This document shows positions 30,615 to 40,623 of a DNA stretch of 64,000 nt, piece by piece. Where the stretch lies: contig NW_015961955.1 in assembly GCF_000497045.1 (NCBI RefSeq), positions 124,001 to 188,000 on the forward strand, in the 5' to 3' direction. The notes under the pieces were generated by a model. That model was given only the letters and a program-made list of their open reading frames with translations, did not search any database and was not told the DNA's origin. The stretch comes from Kalmanozyma brasiliensis GHG001 (taxonomy: Eukaryota > Basidiomycota > Ustilaginomycetes > Ustilaginales). Every line of letters starts with the position of its first letter. The first letter of the stretch is position 1. A program made the position numbers and the translations under genes.

Positions 30615-33600
30615 ATGGTCGCACAATCTTTCGCCGCCTCGGCGAGCATATCATATACCCATCGCTCGCATACTCGACCGTCCACATCCACGCTGGCCAG
30701 AGCAGTCTCTAAATCCGCCCTTCTTCTCACCGCAGCGCTACCACTGGCATCGGCATCCATCTCCAACTTCCCCAGCATCGACTTTGATCTTCTCGGCGCT
30801 GTCAGCATCGCCGGCTCCTTTGCTGGCATCCAGCTATGGAATCAAACCGGCTCCTCCACCACTCCCAACGCCACCTATGATCCAGCTGCATCCTCTCTCC
30901 TCTCTCGCGCCAGCAATGGCACCGTCTCCTTCATCAGTGCCACCGAAGAGGGCGGCACCATCCACGCAATCTGCCAGATGCAGTCCTCGCCTAATACCGT
31001 CTTTGTTGCTGGCAACTTTTTCTCAATAGGCGGCACCGCGGTCAGCAACATTGCATCCTACAACCCCACCACCAAAGCTTTTGACAGCATGGCCGGTGGC
31101 CTGGACGGCACTGTACAGGCTCTCTACTGTGACAACGACCAACAGCAGCTCATCGTCGGCGGCTCCTTTTCCGGCCCCGTCGATGGCAAGACCGATCGAT
31201 ATCTTGGCAATGTAGCGCAATGGGACGTTTCCGCCTCGGCATGGAATCCGGTCAGCTTTGGCGGCCTCGACGGCACGGTCAACACCATCACAGCCGGAGG
31301 CAACGCGTCGCTGGTACGGTTCGGAGGCAGCTTCGACACCCGTTTCGCCTCGGCAGGCGCCAATGGCATCCCCTCCGGTACCAACACCTCGGCATCTCCC
31401 CTCACAGCCGCCCTCACTCCCCTCTCTCTTGGGCAAGTCGAATTCGTCGGTGGGCCCAGCTCCAAAAGCGCTGGCTACGACAACCCAGCTCAGATCCTGT
31501 GCCCGCAAGGTGCAGACGGAAGCGGCAACTCGTATCTTTTCGAGGATGGTGTCGATGGCCGACTCACTGCTCGTGCGTTCCGCGCTCTCAATGTGCGCGC
31601 CATTCGGCTCGGCAATACCTTCGTTGACGGACGTGGCACGCGCACCTTTGGCATCGTCTCGATCCCCGACAACACCGAGCTCGAGCTTATCTACCTCGAC
31701 CCGGCTACCAATCAGAATGTCACATGCACCACCAACTGCACTCTTGCCCACGATGCAGCGCTCCCCTACCAAGACTTCTTGATCGCAGACACACCCGCCA
31801 ACAACGCACCTGGCGGCGTCAAAGAGCTCACCGGCATTCAATTCACCGCCACCGAGTACTACGGCGCTGGTGCCGGTCTTCACGTCCTCGAACTCCTTTC
31901 CGAGGGTGGATGGGCGTACGCCTACAATGCACTCAACCGCGGCGGCTGCAGCTCGGATCAGAGCGGCGTCAGCGGCACCGACTCTTCGGCCACAAACCAA
32001 GGCGGCTGGTACCCAAGCACGATCAACACGCTCGCTGGCACAACGGAGCCCGTACTCGCCTACACAGACTCGTACAGCAACCTGCAATCTGCTTCATCAT
32101 CAGCCACCGTCACCTTCGCCGTCGACATCCCGGTCAATGGCAACTACACGGTCAACATGTTTGTCCCCGGATGCAGAGCCAGCGGACAGTGTGGCCAGCG
32201 CACCGATGTCCAAGCCAACGTCTTTGCCGTCGAAGGATCTCAGGGCAATCTGACGCGCGTCTCGCAGACGAATGAGAACGACCGGACCGTTCAGATCTAC
32301 AGTGGCGAGGTCAACAAGGTCGCCGAAGGGTTTCAGCCCACCGTCGTGCTGTCCATCCCGTCCGATGCACCGGCGCCCTCGGACGGCGGCGACTTTACCG
32401 TCATCGCCGACAAGGTGAGCTTTCTGCTGCTCAACAGCAACGAGACGCTCCAGATGGCGCGAGCCAGCGGTTTCGGCGTGCTCGAGTACAACCTCTTCGA
32501 TTCTGCCGTCACCGCCCTTCAGAGCAACGGCACTGGCACGCTGCCCAATACCACCATGACCGACATCGACACCTTTGCAGCAACGCTCTACTCGAACGGC
32601 GTGCGCAGCAATGCCAGCGACACCGCCGTCTCCGCCATTGCCTCGGTCGGGTCCCGCACCTTTGTCGGTGGCTCGTTCACATCGACCGGCAACGTCAGCT
32701 TCGCCAATGTGGCTGGCTTCTCATCCGATTCGACGGGCAGGACACCCATCGAGATCGCGAATGGCGGTCTCAATGGTCCTGTCGAGGCCCTTGCTAGCCT
32801 CGGCAATGCGCTTTACGTCGGCGGCAGCTTCACCAGCACGGCCGACAGCGCGGTCACCGTCTCGTACATTGCTCGCTACGATCCGGACAACAATGCTTGG
32901 ACTGCGCTCGGCGGAGGTCCCGACGGCGCCGTCACTGACCTCTACGCGCTCGGCCCCGATGCCCTCCTGATTGCCGGATCCTTTGCGACCGTCAACGGGA
33001 CTGGCCAGAGCGGTGGGTACGCTGTTTGGAACGCCACCGCCAACGGATGGCAGACGCAGTCCAGCTTTGTCGCCGCCGAAATGACGGCTGCCTTTGCGAA
33101 CTACGCCGACAGCAATCAGCAGGGCTTCCTGGCTGGCAGCGTCCGCGCACTGAGCCTCCAGTCTGCCTCGGGCGCTGCGCAGCTTCAGGCACCTGCTCAG
33201 TCCGGCGATCTGCCTACAATCGAATCACTCAATTTCCAGTTCGCATCGCAATCGGGCTCCTCCGCGTCCGCCTCGTCGTCCGCAAGCCTTTCGCGGAGGT
33301 TCATTGTCAACGGCGTTCGGTCACAGCAGCCGCAGCAGCACCAGCAGCAGCGACGACAAGCCGAGAAGAGAAGCGAGGACCAAGAACGCGCTTCCTCTGG
33401 CTTGGGCGCCAAGTTGCGCTCGCTGCTCGCAAGGTCGCCTTCGAGTGGTCGCCGATTCGAGAAGCCCTCATCGCAAGCGTCATCCCTGACCAAGCGCGCC
33501 CCCATCATGCTGCCTGCCTCGCTCACGTCAGACGGTCAGAATGAGGTGCTCGCCAGTGCCTTTTGGCAACGCGACGACGGCTCGTTCGTCAACATTCTCG

Positions 33601-35255
33601 GAGGCAACTTTACCACTACCGCTGGCATCCGCAACCTCGCTTTCTACGACGATTCCACCAGCACCGCAACAGCCTTCCCTGCACAACCGATCACTGCGAA
33701 CCAGCAGGCCATCACGGTCGTCCGCTCCTTGTTCGTCGACTCGGACATGCTCTACGTCGGCGGAGATGGCGGCTTCGAGGCCTACGACTTGAAAAAGGCA
33801 AGCTGGCTCACCAACAGCGCACCTCTCTCGGCCACCTCCCGTCAAGTTCTTTCCGTGACGGCGATCAACCACCGCCCAGACTCGACGCAGCTCATCGTGT
33901 CTGGCAGCTTCGCATCCGCCGGATCCCTGCCATGCCTCAACGTCTGCCTTTGGGACAGCGACGGCATGCGCTGGAGTCCCTTGGGCGCTGGTCTTAGCGG
34001 CGAGATCTCGGCGATCGACTACGCCGGCAACAAAGCGAACCAACTCATCCTCGCAGGTTCCTTGACGGTCAACGGAGCACAGGCTTCGCTCGCCAGCTAC
34101 AACTTTGACACGCAGACCTGGACCGCCTTGGGCACGGTCGGCAGCGGCTCGAATCAAATCCCAGGTCCTGCTACGGCTGTCAGCGTCGACGACCTCAACG
34201 CCAACGCCATCTTTGCCGCGGGTCGCACGGCGGACGGAAGCGGCCCGTATCTGGTCCGATGGGATGGAACGCAGTATACGGCCGTCGGCTCGGGCCAGTT
34301 CTTGTCGGACACGGGCATCTCGCAGTTGACCTTTGTGCCCATCTCGCGAGCCCATCCCAGCAATCCCATCCTGGAAGACAACCGACTGCTCGTGGTCAGC
34401 GGAGCATTGACGACGCAAGACTACGGCGACATCTCGAGCGTCTTCTTCGACGGTCAGAGCTACTCGCCGTTCTTGCTCGCCACCAACCTGGATGGCTCGT
34501 CTGGGATCGTGCGCGCCTTCACCCGATCGACCGAGGTGCTGCGCTTCCCGAACCTGCACCATCTTGCCGTGGGGCTGGTGATCCTCATCTCGATCGCCAT
34601 CGGACTCGGCATTGTCTTTCTGCTCGTGCTGCTCGGTCTCATCTGGGCCGTAGCGAGAAGACGGCCAGAACCACGCGACATGGCCGTGCCCCTCTCGGCA
34701 AGCGATGAGACGCTGGGTCTGGGCGAGAAGAAGCGCCCGTCCAGCTTGTTGGCGACGCTCAATGCGGCGACCGAGAATGCTATGCTCGGCGAACATGGCG
34801 GTGCGGCTGCCGGGATGGGTGCCGCCGCTGGTGCTGGTGGCGCTACCGCTCTGGCAGCCGCTCATCGTCGAAGGGACTCGCAGCAGTACGACACCACCGA
34901 CGAGCTGTCCCCGTCGAGCTACCATGGCGATGCTAGCCGCAGCGGACCGAGCGCCCAACGGCAGTATCCTGCCGACGACGACGGAGTCTCGGACGCCGAA
35001 GCTGGGTTGGGCATGAGCATGATGGGCGTCAGCGGTGCGGCGGCAGCACCGGCTTTGCACGGCGACGAGGACGACTCGCCCATGGAGGGGATCCCAGCGC
35101 ACGCGCGGTACGACTTTGCGCCCAATCACGAATCCGAGCTCAAGCTGGTGTCAGGCGAGCCGATCGAGATCTTGGACGATCAGGACCGTCATTGGTGGCT
35201 GGCAAGGAACGCGCAGGGTCAGACCGGTGTCGTGCCGAGCGCCTATGTGATGTGA
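30615..35255 (+). CDS. RAX2: Rax2-like cortical polarity protein with C-terminal SH3 domain
   Basis: An intronless frame of 1546 residues. An N-terminal hydrophobic segment (30-48) acts as signal peptide or anchor. A very large extracellular part follows, with many N-x-S/T sites and repeated beta-propeller-like blades (FVAGNFFSIGG, LIVGGSF, TFVGGSFTSTG, LYVGGSFTS, LIVSGSFAS), as in Rax2. One TM segment lies at about 1316-1340, then a cytosolic tail of about 200 residues that is Ala/Gly/Ser/Asp-rich. The last 50 residues (about 1497-1546) form an SH3 domain: A-R-Y-D-F, E-L-x-L, W-W-x-A-R-N, G-V-V-P-S-A-Y-V. Rax2 marks growth sites in budding and hyphal fungi. Yeast Rax2 has only a short tail, so the SH3 domain is notable. 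Confidence 0.85.
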   Translation: MVAQSFAASASISYTHRSHTRPSTSTLARAVSKSALLLTAALPLASASISNFPSIDFDLLGAVSIAGSFAGIQLWNQTGSSTTPNATYDPAASSLLSRASNGTVSFISATEEGGTIHAICQMQSSPNTVFVAGNFFSIGGTAVSNIASYNPTTKAFDSMAGGLDGTVQALYCDNDQQQLIVGGSFSGPVDGKTDRYLGNVAQWDVSASAWNPVSFGGLDGTVNTITAGGNASLVRFGGSFDTRFASAGANGIPSGTNTSASPLTAALTPLSLGQVEFVGGPSSKSAGYDNPAQILCPQGADGSGNSYLFEDGVDGRLTARAFRALNVRAIRLGNTFVDGRGTRTFGIVSIPDNTELELIYLDPATNQNVTCTTNCTLAHDAALPYQDFLIADTPANNAPGGVKELTGIQFTATEYYGAGAGLHVLELLSEGGWAYAYNALNRGGCSSDQSGVSGTDSSATNQGGWYPSTINTLAGTTEPVLAYTDSYSNLQSASSSATVTFAVDIPVNGNYTVNMFVPGCRASGQCGQRTDVQANVFAVEGSQGNLTRVSQTNENDRTVQIYSGEVNKVAEGFQPTVVLSIPSDAPAPSDGGDFTVIADKVSFLLLNSNETLQMARASGFGVLEYNLFDSAVTALQSNGTGTLPNTTMTDIDTFAATLYSNGVRSNASDTAVSAIASVGSRTFVGGSFTSTGNVSFANVAGFSSDSTGRTPIEIANGGLNGPVEALASLGNALYVGGSFTSTADSAVTVSYIARYDPDNNAWTALGGGPDGAVTDLYALGPDALLIAGSFATVNGTGQSGGYAVWNATANGWQTQSSFVAAEMTAAFANYADSNQQGFLAGSVRALSLQSASGAAQLQAPAQSGDLPTIESLNFQFASQSGSSASASSSASLSRRFIVNGVRSQQPQQHQQQRRQAEKRSEDQERASSGLGAKLRSLLARSPSSGRRFEKPSSQASSLTKRAPIMLPASLTSDGQNEVLASAFWQRDDGSFVNILGGNFTTTAGIRNLAFYDDSTSTATAFPAQPITANQQAITVVRSLFVDSDMLYVGGDGGFEAYDLKKASWLTNSAPLSATSRQVLSVTAINHRPDSTQLIVSGSFASAGSLPCLNVCLWDSDGMRWSPLGAGLSGEISAIDYAGNKANQLILAGSLTVNGAQASLASYNFDTQTWTALGTVGSGSNQIPGPATAVSVDDLNANAIFAAGRTADGSGPYLVRWDGTQYTAVGSGQFLSDTGISQLTFVPISRAHPSNPILEDNRLLVVSGALTTQDYGDISSVFFDGQSYSPFLLATNLDGSSGIVRAFTRSTEVLRFPNLHHLAVGLVILISIAIGLGIVFLLVLLGLIWAVARRRPEPRDMAVPLSASDETLGLGEKKRPSSLLATLNAATENAMLGEHGGAAAGMGAAAGAGGATALAAAHRRRDSQQYDTTDELSPSSYHGDASRSGPSAQRQYPADDDGVSDAEAGLGMSMMGVSGAAAAPALHGDEDDSPMEGIPAHARYDFAPNHESELKLVSGEPIEILDDQDRHWWLARNAQGQTGVVPSAYVM

Positions 35256-36344
35256 TCACCGGCTAGCAGCAAAACGAGGCACCTCTCGAAGAGGACCTTC
35301 AACATACCCGTTCTGTGCACTCCCGCATGGAACACCCTCACTCAAGCGCAGATCGACGCAACAACATACACACTCTTTTCTTTCACTGTCTCTTTTCGTT
35401 TGCATTCACTTTCATTTGTGCGTCGTTTTGCTTCATATGGTCTTTCGTAATCCAGAGCTTCATCGCAAGCTGTCATCCGTATCCTCAGCGTCATTGTTAG
35501 CGTCAGAGTCGTGACGTGAGGCTGTTCGGGGAGGATGGGCGAGCATGGCGAGGGCCACGTCAAAGGCCGTCGTGAGCCGCGGCGTAACATTCCAGATCGG
35601 GCAGAAAAAGCTCGGGATCCGATTTTGGCGTGGTCCGAAGATCTGAGTTGGACACTCCACACTCACGCACATGCATCCCATCCTCATCGACTTGCACCAT
35701 CGTTCCACCGACCACCATCATTAGTACGGACCAGCTGTATCGAGGGGCGGAGCTTTCAGTTTCCAGCTTTCCGCATCGTCAAGGGCTGCCGTACTCGACT
35801 GTTCAACCTTTGCAGCCAGACGCTCCTTCACGTACGCACAACATCTGCACGCCAACGGTGGCCAACTTTGACTCAGCATCGACTCGTCTCTCGATCAGCT
35901 TCTTGCCAACTCACGACTCAGCATTACGCCTGCCTGGAGCAAGTCACAAAAGTCTTCCACTGCTATTCACGATACCCAGAAACCAGGATAGCAGCATCAG
36001 ACACACGCCTTCGACGGCAGAAGAAGAACGAGCAGCACTTGTAGGATACGGCCAGGCCGCGGCAACAGCTCTTGCGGCACTTCAGCATCACGACTCGGCG
36101 AACTCCATCTGCTTCAGCATCGTTCCTCCCCGCATCTTCGATAGGCAGCGGTCACCGCACGCGATAGCCGTCCCGCACTGCTGTCCGCTTCGATACACGG
36201 CTGTCAGCAACTAGCGCTTCGCTCGCCAGCCAACGCACGGGCGGGATCCGCCTCTGCACCGCCCTCTTCAGTACCCTCATCCTCTACGACAATCTCAACT
36301 AGCGACACGGCTCAGGAGCTCGGTCGCCTTCACACGCAGCCAGC
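35256..36344. other. Intergenic, long leader region of PPG1
   Basis: 1.1 kb. A 194-codon open frame at 35630-36214 (plus) and others overlap here, but their composition (Ser/Thr/Pro/His/Arg) is that of a C/T-rich fungal leader, with no domain. A T-rich stretch lies at 35370-35460. Confidence 0.5.
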
Positions 36345-37301
36345 ATGGCGTTCGACCTCGACGCGTGCATCGCGACGTTGCTCAAGAAGCAGCTTCTCGG
36401 CGAGGCTTTACTCAAAGAGATCTGCGAAAAGACAAAGGAGATCCTGATGCGCGAATCCAACGTCGTCCACATCTCCGCACCCGTCACCGTCGTCGGTGAC
36501 ATCCACGGTCAATTCTACGACCTGATCGAGATCTTCCGCATCGGTGGCTATGCGCCGCACACGAACTACCTCTTCTTAGGCGACTATGTGGATCGAGGTC
36601 TCTTTTCCGTCGAGACCATCTCCCTGCTCACGTGTCTGAAGCTTCGCTATCCGGATCGAGTCCAGCTCATCCGCGGGAATCACGAGTCGCGGGCGGTGAC
36701 GCAGACCTATGGCTTCTACACCGAGTGTCAGCGCAAGTACGGCAGCGCCAACGTCTGGACCTACTTTACGGATATGTTCGATTTCCTCACGCTCAGCGTT
36801 GTGATTGACGACCAGATCTTCTGCGTCCACGGTGGGTTGAGTCCAAGCATACACTACGTGGATCAGGTCAAGGTGATTGATCGATTCCGCGAGATCCCGC
36901 ACGAAGGACCCATGGCAGACCTCGTCTGGTCCGACCCGGATCCGGATAAGGAGGAATTCGCCATCTCGCCTCGTGGCGCAGGATACACCTTCGGCGCCAG
37001 CGTGGTGAAACACTTCCTCCATAGGAATAACATGAACCACATTCTACGGGCACACCAGTTGTGCATGGAAGGGTTTAGTGTGCTTTACGATGATCGGTTG
37101 TCCACGGTTTGGTCAGCCCCAAATTACTGTTACAGGTGCGGAAACATGGCCAGTATCCTAGAGGTGTTTCCGGGAGGCAGGAAACACTTTAATACCTTCG
37201 AGGCGGCACCGGAGAACGAGAGGGACGGTCCGAATCAGCATAATCTCAACGGTGGGCCCACGGCAAATGGCAAGCATGAGGCTGTAGAGTACTTCTTGTA
37301 G
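36345..37301 (+). CDS. PPG1: Ser/Thr protein phosphatase PPG1 (PP2A-like catalytic subunit)
   Basis: An intronless frame of 318 residues with all PPP-family motifs: GDIHGQ (51-56), GDYVDRG (near 80), GNHES (near 112), HGGLSPS and [11 protein letters not shown], and the C-terminal Y-F-L of PP2A-like enzymes. N-terminal and central features ([28 protein letters not shown]-like [33 protein letters not shown]) fit the Ppg1 branch better than PP2A, PP4 or PP6. Known partners of Ppg1 in fungi are the Far/STRIPAK-like scaffolds, with roles in glycogen accumulation, cell integrity and mitophagy control. Metal-binding and catalytic residues are intact. It is convergent with the small gene ending at 37501. 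Confidence 0.92.
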   Translation: MAFDLDACIATLLKKQLLGEALLKEICEKTKEILMRESNVVHISAPVTVVGDIHGQFYDLIEIFRIGGYAPHTNYLFLGDYVDRGLFSVETISLLTCLKLRYPDRVQLIRGNHESRAVTQTYGFYTECQRKYGSANVWTYFTDMFDFLTLSVVIDDQIFCVHGGLSPSIHYVDQVKVIDRFREIPHEGPMADLVWSDPDPDKEEFAISPRGAGYTFGASVVKHFLHRNNMNHILRAHQLCMEGFSVLYDDRLSTVWSAPNYCYRCGNMASILEVFPGGRKHFNTFEAAPENERDGPNQHNLNGGPTANGKHEAVEYFL

Positions 37302-37500
37302 CACAAGCGAATGGAGAACGAACGCAAGCAGACGGTGTGATGTGTGACGGGAGTGGGGAATGCATGGGATTGATTGGACGGTAGCACTGCGGAGCACGAA
37401 CAGACAAGGGTGACACACGATTCTGAGCGGCGAAAGTCAAGACTTTGACGGCACGAGGAAATGGACTTTGGTGGCCTCGAGGCTAGCCTTGGAGCGGCCG

Positions 37501-37893
37501 TCACTTTTTCTTCTCGGTCGCTTTGTTTGGGGTCTTGTCCGTTTGGATCGGCGTGAACACCGTCTTGCTCGGCGTCGGATTGGTGGAGGTCTTTCGAGGT
37601 TTGACTAATGTAGCCTTGTGCTCCTCGTGCGTGATGACCCTGAGGTTGTCGAACGCCTTGAAGAGGTCCAATTCCTTGCGGAGGTTCCCGAGTGGATCGT
37701 GGGCGTGCGTGAAGGTCACTTCGAAGTCCACCTCGTCGTCGTCGTCGTCGTCCGAATCAATCTCGGGCATTTCGGCGGAAACGATGCGGAAGCCAGCCTT
37801 CTCGATCAGCTCGACGACTTTTGAGTGCAACAGCTCGCACGACTCCACCGTCGTCTCGAACTCGGCGACAAAGTCGGGCTTGTAGTCCGACAT
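37501..37893 (-). CDS. Island family 1, member A: small protein with TTVES and THEEH motifs
   Basis: 130 residues from the Met at 37893. The frame opens at 37947, but starting here makes residues 1-92 align without a gap to the two genes upstream (38439-38738 and 39371-39691), and a TATA box at 37972-37979 puts the transcript start close to 37945. Features: T-T-V-E-S at 14-18, L-I-E-K-A-G-F at 29-35, an acidic run D-S-D-(D)6 at 46-53, V-T-F-T at 59-62 and T-H-E-E-H at 88-92, then a basic Thr/Lys/Pro tail of about 38 residues that the paralogues lack. There is no signal peptide, TM segment or Cys pattern. The predicted alternation of helix and strand suggests a small compact alpha/beta domain. 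No known family comes to mind. Confidence 0.75.
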   Translation of the reverse strand: MSDYKPDFVAEFETTVESCELLHSKVVELIEKAGFRIVSAEMPEIDSDDDDDDEVDFEVTFTHAHDPLGNLRKELDLFKAFDNLRVITHEEHKATLVKPRKTSTNPTPSKTVFTPIQTDKTPNKATEKKK

Positions 37894-38438
37894 CTGGGCG
37901 AAACGGACGAGCAAAGGCATGTCAGGATTGATGAGAGGAGATCCCATCTCAGGATTTTTCTCCAGAGCGACCTTATATAGTCAAGTTCGGAGTTCCTCGG
38001 TCCTCTCGAGGCCAGGGTTCTCAGCCTATCAGTGCGACTCCGCTCACGCAGCGGCCCGCGAATTGAAAGCGATCAGCGGAGAAGGGTGGGATCTCCCAGC
38101 TGCGATCTCGCCTGCTCATTGCAAGCAAGGCTTCATATCGGCGCAGTGAAAAGGATGGGCTGAATTGCAGCACTTTTTCTTCCGAGCATTTCATCTCATT
38201 TGCGCTGTCCTCACAAATTCGTTCAAGATGGGTCGAGCTCGTGTAATGAACTTTGCGATCGGGCGAGGAGAGGTAGAAATGGACCAAGTCCATTTGATTC
38301 TTTGCGAGGACAGGAGTAGAAGTGAGTTGCGAGGCTACATGGCGAGGGCGAAGATGAGGACGGCAAGGACGAAGCCACGTGCTGTATGGAGTGTCATTTA
38401 GGATCTGGAGCCTCGCATCCTGTTCGCTTCGAACCGTT
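37894..38438. other. Spacer between family 1 members A and B
   Basis: 545 bp; the promoter of member A and 3' flank of member B. Frames of 76-90 codons here show no similarity to the family or to known domains. Confidence 0.5.
37972..37979 (-). promoter_or_regulatory. TATA box of family 1 member A
   Basis: Minus strand reads TATATAAGG, 79-86 bp before the chosen ATG at 37893 but only ~25-32 bp before the first in-frame ATG at 37947. This spacing argues that 37947 is at or upstream of the transcription start and supports the downstream start. Confidence 0.6.
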
Positions 38439-38738
38439 CTACCACCGGGCTAGGTTGGCCCGATGTTCCTCGTGCGTCAAGACGCTCACCTTCGGCTGGC
38501 CTCCAAAGAGGTTGAACGCCTCTTCGATGCGTTCGGGCGGCAGATCGACCCGCGTGTAGGTAACGCTAAACGTGAAATCGTGTCCGTCCTGCCAGCCAGG
38601 GGAAACGGCAGGAAAGTCTACGAATGCGACGAAAAAGCCTTGCTGCTCAATCAGACGCCGCACGTCGTACAGCAGATGGCCGCTGCTCTCCACCGTCGTG
38701 AGGAAGGTCGCGTGAAAGTAGGGCTTGGTCTTCGACAT
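38439..38738 (-). CDS. Island family 1, member B: small THEEH-motif protein
   Basis: 99 residues, starting MSKTKPYFHATFLTTVESSG. By hand alignment about 36 of the first 96 positions are identical to member A, with no gap: T-T-V-E-S at 14-18, L-I-E-x-x-G-F at 29-35, F-x-V-T-Y-T at 57-62 and T-H-E-E-H at 88-92. The acidic run of A is replaced by SPGWQDGHD. It ends seven residues after T-H-E-E-H, so it is the minimal form of the family. No signal peptide or TM segment. The function is unknown; the context is a tandem array of related genes in the same orientation. Confidence 0.75.
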   Translation of the reverse strand: MSKTKPYFHATFLTTVESSGHLLYDVRRLIEQQGFFVAFVDFPAVSPGWQDGHDFTFSVTYTRVDLPPERIEEAFNLFGGQPKVSVLTHEEHRANLARW

Positions 38739-39370
38739 GGTGGGTAAGTAGAGGATGGACGAGGGGTGCGGTTAAGTTCGTTCTGTGCCTCCAGCCTTAT
38801 GTACCCCCGCTCAGCTGACGGCAGAGCGATGCTGCGCCGACTCGAGCAAGCATTACGAGCTGCGCATGCGAGGGAAAGGCGACATCGCCTTCATTTGTTC
38901 CGCCTGCGGTCCTTGAATCCTGCGCAGCTTTGCGCCTGCGCAGAAACGGGGACTCACAAAGCTTTGTGCTCATCGACTTCATTGAGCAGCATCTTTCGAA
39001 CCTTCAACGAGAAATGTGAGGCAGACGGGTACTTCTCAGAGCACATACGATACAACGAAAGCACACAAACTGCGATGCGAGAAGTGAGGTGAGATGAAAT
39101 GGATTGCGATGCTGATTTGGGTGCGAGAGCCTGTGGAGACATGAGTTGCGAGGAGTTGTGAGATGAGAGGAGAGATTGCGGACAGGAAAGCGTCTGACAC
39201 GAGGTGTCATGTACCGCGAGGAGAACTTCGTCGAGAGGAGGCCCGGGCCGCACAGTGACACGATACATGGGGAGAGACGAACGACGTGGAAGTGAACATG
39301 GGAATGGTGAGGCTATCGAGCCCTCCGACAACATCAAGAGCGTTGATGCGGAGGTGATGAGAGGGGCTGA
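38739..39370. other. Spacer between family 1 members B and C
   Basis: 632 bp. GAGATG/TGAGAGG-like purine-rich sequence dominates 39080-39370. Open frames up to 127 codons on the minus strand show no similarity to the family. Confidence 0.5.
38795..38803 (-). promoter_or_regulatory. TATA-like element of family 1 member B
   Basis: Minus strand reads TACATAAGG, about 60 bp before the ATG at 38738; it shares ATAAGG with the box of member A. Confidence 0.45.
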
Positions 39371-39691
39371 TTACTTGTCTTCCTCGGCATTTTGCACTTC
39401 GGCCTCGAGTGCACAGTGTTCGTCATGCGTCAAGGCATGAAAGCACTGGAAACCGCGGTAGACAGAGAGCTCATCCCCAATCTTGAAGAACGGGTCTTCG
39501 ACGAAAGTGAAGATGACTTCGAGCTTGCAGGCCCCGTTGGGCTCTGGGAGAGGCCTAAAGGCAGGCATCTTGACGAGAACAATGCGGAAGCCAGCCTTCT
39601 CGAGGGTCTCGGTCACCTTGTTCAGGAGCAACTCGCGTCCGTCCGCGCTCGATATGAAATTGACGCAAAAGTGTTGTGAGCTCGATGTCAT
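39371..39691 (-). CDS. Island family 1, member C: small THDEH-motif protein
   Basis: 106 residues, starting MTSSSQHFCVNFISSADGRE. It aligns to members A and B without gaps to residue 92: S-S-A-D-G replaces T-T-V-E-S at 14-18, the stretch E-K-A-G-F-R-I-V at 31-38 is identical to A, F-T at 61-62, and T-H-D-E-H at 88-92. A short acidic tail (AEVQNAEEDK) follows. It is the most diverged in the N-terminal motif but closest to A in the middle. No signal peptide or TM segment; function unknown. Confidence 0.72.
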   Translation of the reverse strand: MTSSSQHFCVNFISSADGRELLLNKVTETLEKAGFRIVLVKMPAFRPLPEPNGACKLEVIFTFVEDPFFKIGDELSVYRGFQCFHALTHDEHCALEAEVQNAEEDK

Positions 39692-39762
39692 GAGGAAGGA
39701 GTCGAGGATGGGGAGGATGGGCGAATGTGAGAGGAAAGCGGACAGAATTGTAGGAGGTCTTG

Positions 39763-39771
39763 CCTTTATGT
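39763..39771 (-). promoter_or_regulatory. TATA-like element of family 1 member C
   Basis: Minus strand reads ACATAAAGG, about 75 bp before the ATG at 39691, in the same position and with the same ATAA-GG core as in members A and B. A second TATA-like sequence (GCATATAAG, minus strand) lies near 39912-39920. Confidence 0.45.
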
Positions 39772-40578
39772 TTTCGCTTGCGCTGGCTACGACGTGGCTT
39801 GAAAGCGGCTTTGACTCGATTGGAGGTCTGTCCTCGAAGGAAGGAGACGGGAAAGGTTGTTCTGAAGAGCGATGATGATGGAAGGGACGAAGGGAGTTCG
39901 AGCTACGGAGGCTGCTTATATGCCTTTTGGGGAGAGGCTCAGTTCGTTTATAGACCGTCGGACGCTCCGCTCATGACGATTGATCTCCTTCCCGCTCGTG
40001 AGCGATCGTGTCTTCCGCACTGCTCGGTTTCCTGCTTCGCATGATAGAGGTCCGCTCGTGACGAGCTGGAGCAGAAGTCTCGAGCTCGTTTGTGTAACGC
40101 GCGAAAGGCCTTCAACTGTCCAACTCGTTCTGATAGGAAGCTGTCCCATCAAATGTCCAATCACGCTCAGCAGAAATAAGCTTTGACCCGTGTGAAAGCG
40201 GAGCAACTGTCCATCACACCCTCATCACTTCGACGAGACTGAGAAACTGCCGATGTGTCAGAGAGCTGATCTCCGCCGCTCGACGGAGAGCTCTCCATCG
40301 CGGTCGGCGACAAGACCGAGAGCTCGCGGTGGGACAGGCATGGTTTCGAGCTAATCTCTGCAAGTCAAGCTGCGCTGTCGATAAGCTTCCATGCACCGTC
40401 ACGACTGTAAGTGTGAGACGGGACAGATGCGCTGAGGGGTGTGCATGAACGCAGAGCTCAGAGATTCTACGCGTGACGATTGAAAGACCGCAGCTCGCAA
40501 CTCAACCTTATTTCGGCTGCACAAAGCGTTGATCGAACAGAATGCTCAGCGAATCACAGGAAAAGCTGTCTTGCCGCT

Positions 40579-40623
40579 CAAATGAGATCGATTGAGTTGA
40601 TGCAAACCTTGTCCGCTGCGCTG
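40579..40623 (+). repeat. 45-bp duplicated upstream block, copy 1
   Basis: Identical at 44 of 45 positions to 41988-42032. It lies about 195-240 bp before the ATG of family 2 member A. It contains an ATG (40582) and the frame MRSIELMQTLSAAL, which here continues eight codons and stops. See the matching copy for interpretation. Confidence 0.9.

Noticed and set aside
33528..35129. 533-codon minus-strand frame opposite the Rax2-like gene
   Set aside because: Shadow frame with Arg/Gly/Val/His-rich low-complexity sequence.
35630..36214. 194-codon plus-strand frame before PPG1
   Set aside because: Looks like a C/T-rich leader translated by chance; no domain, no paralogue.
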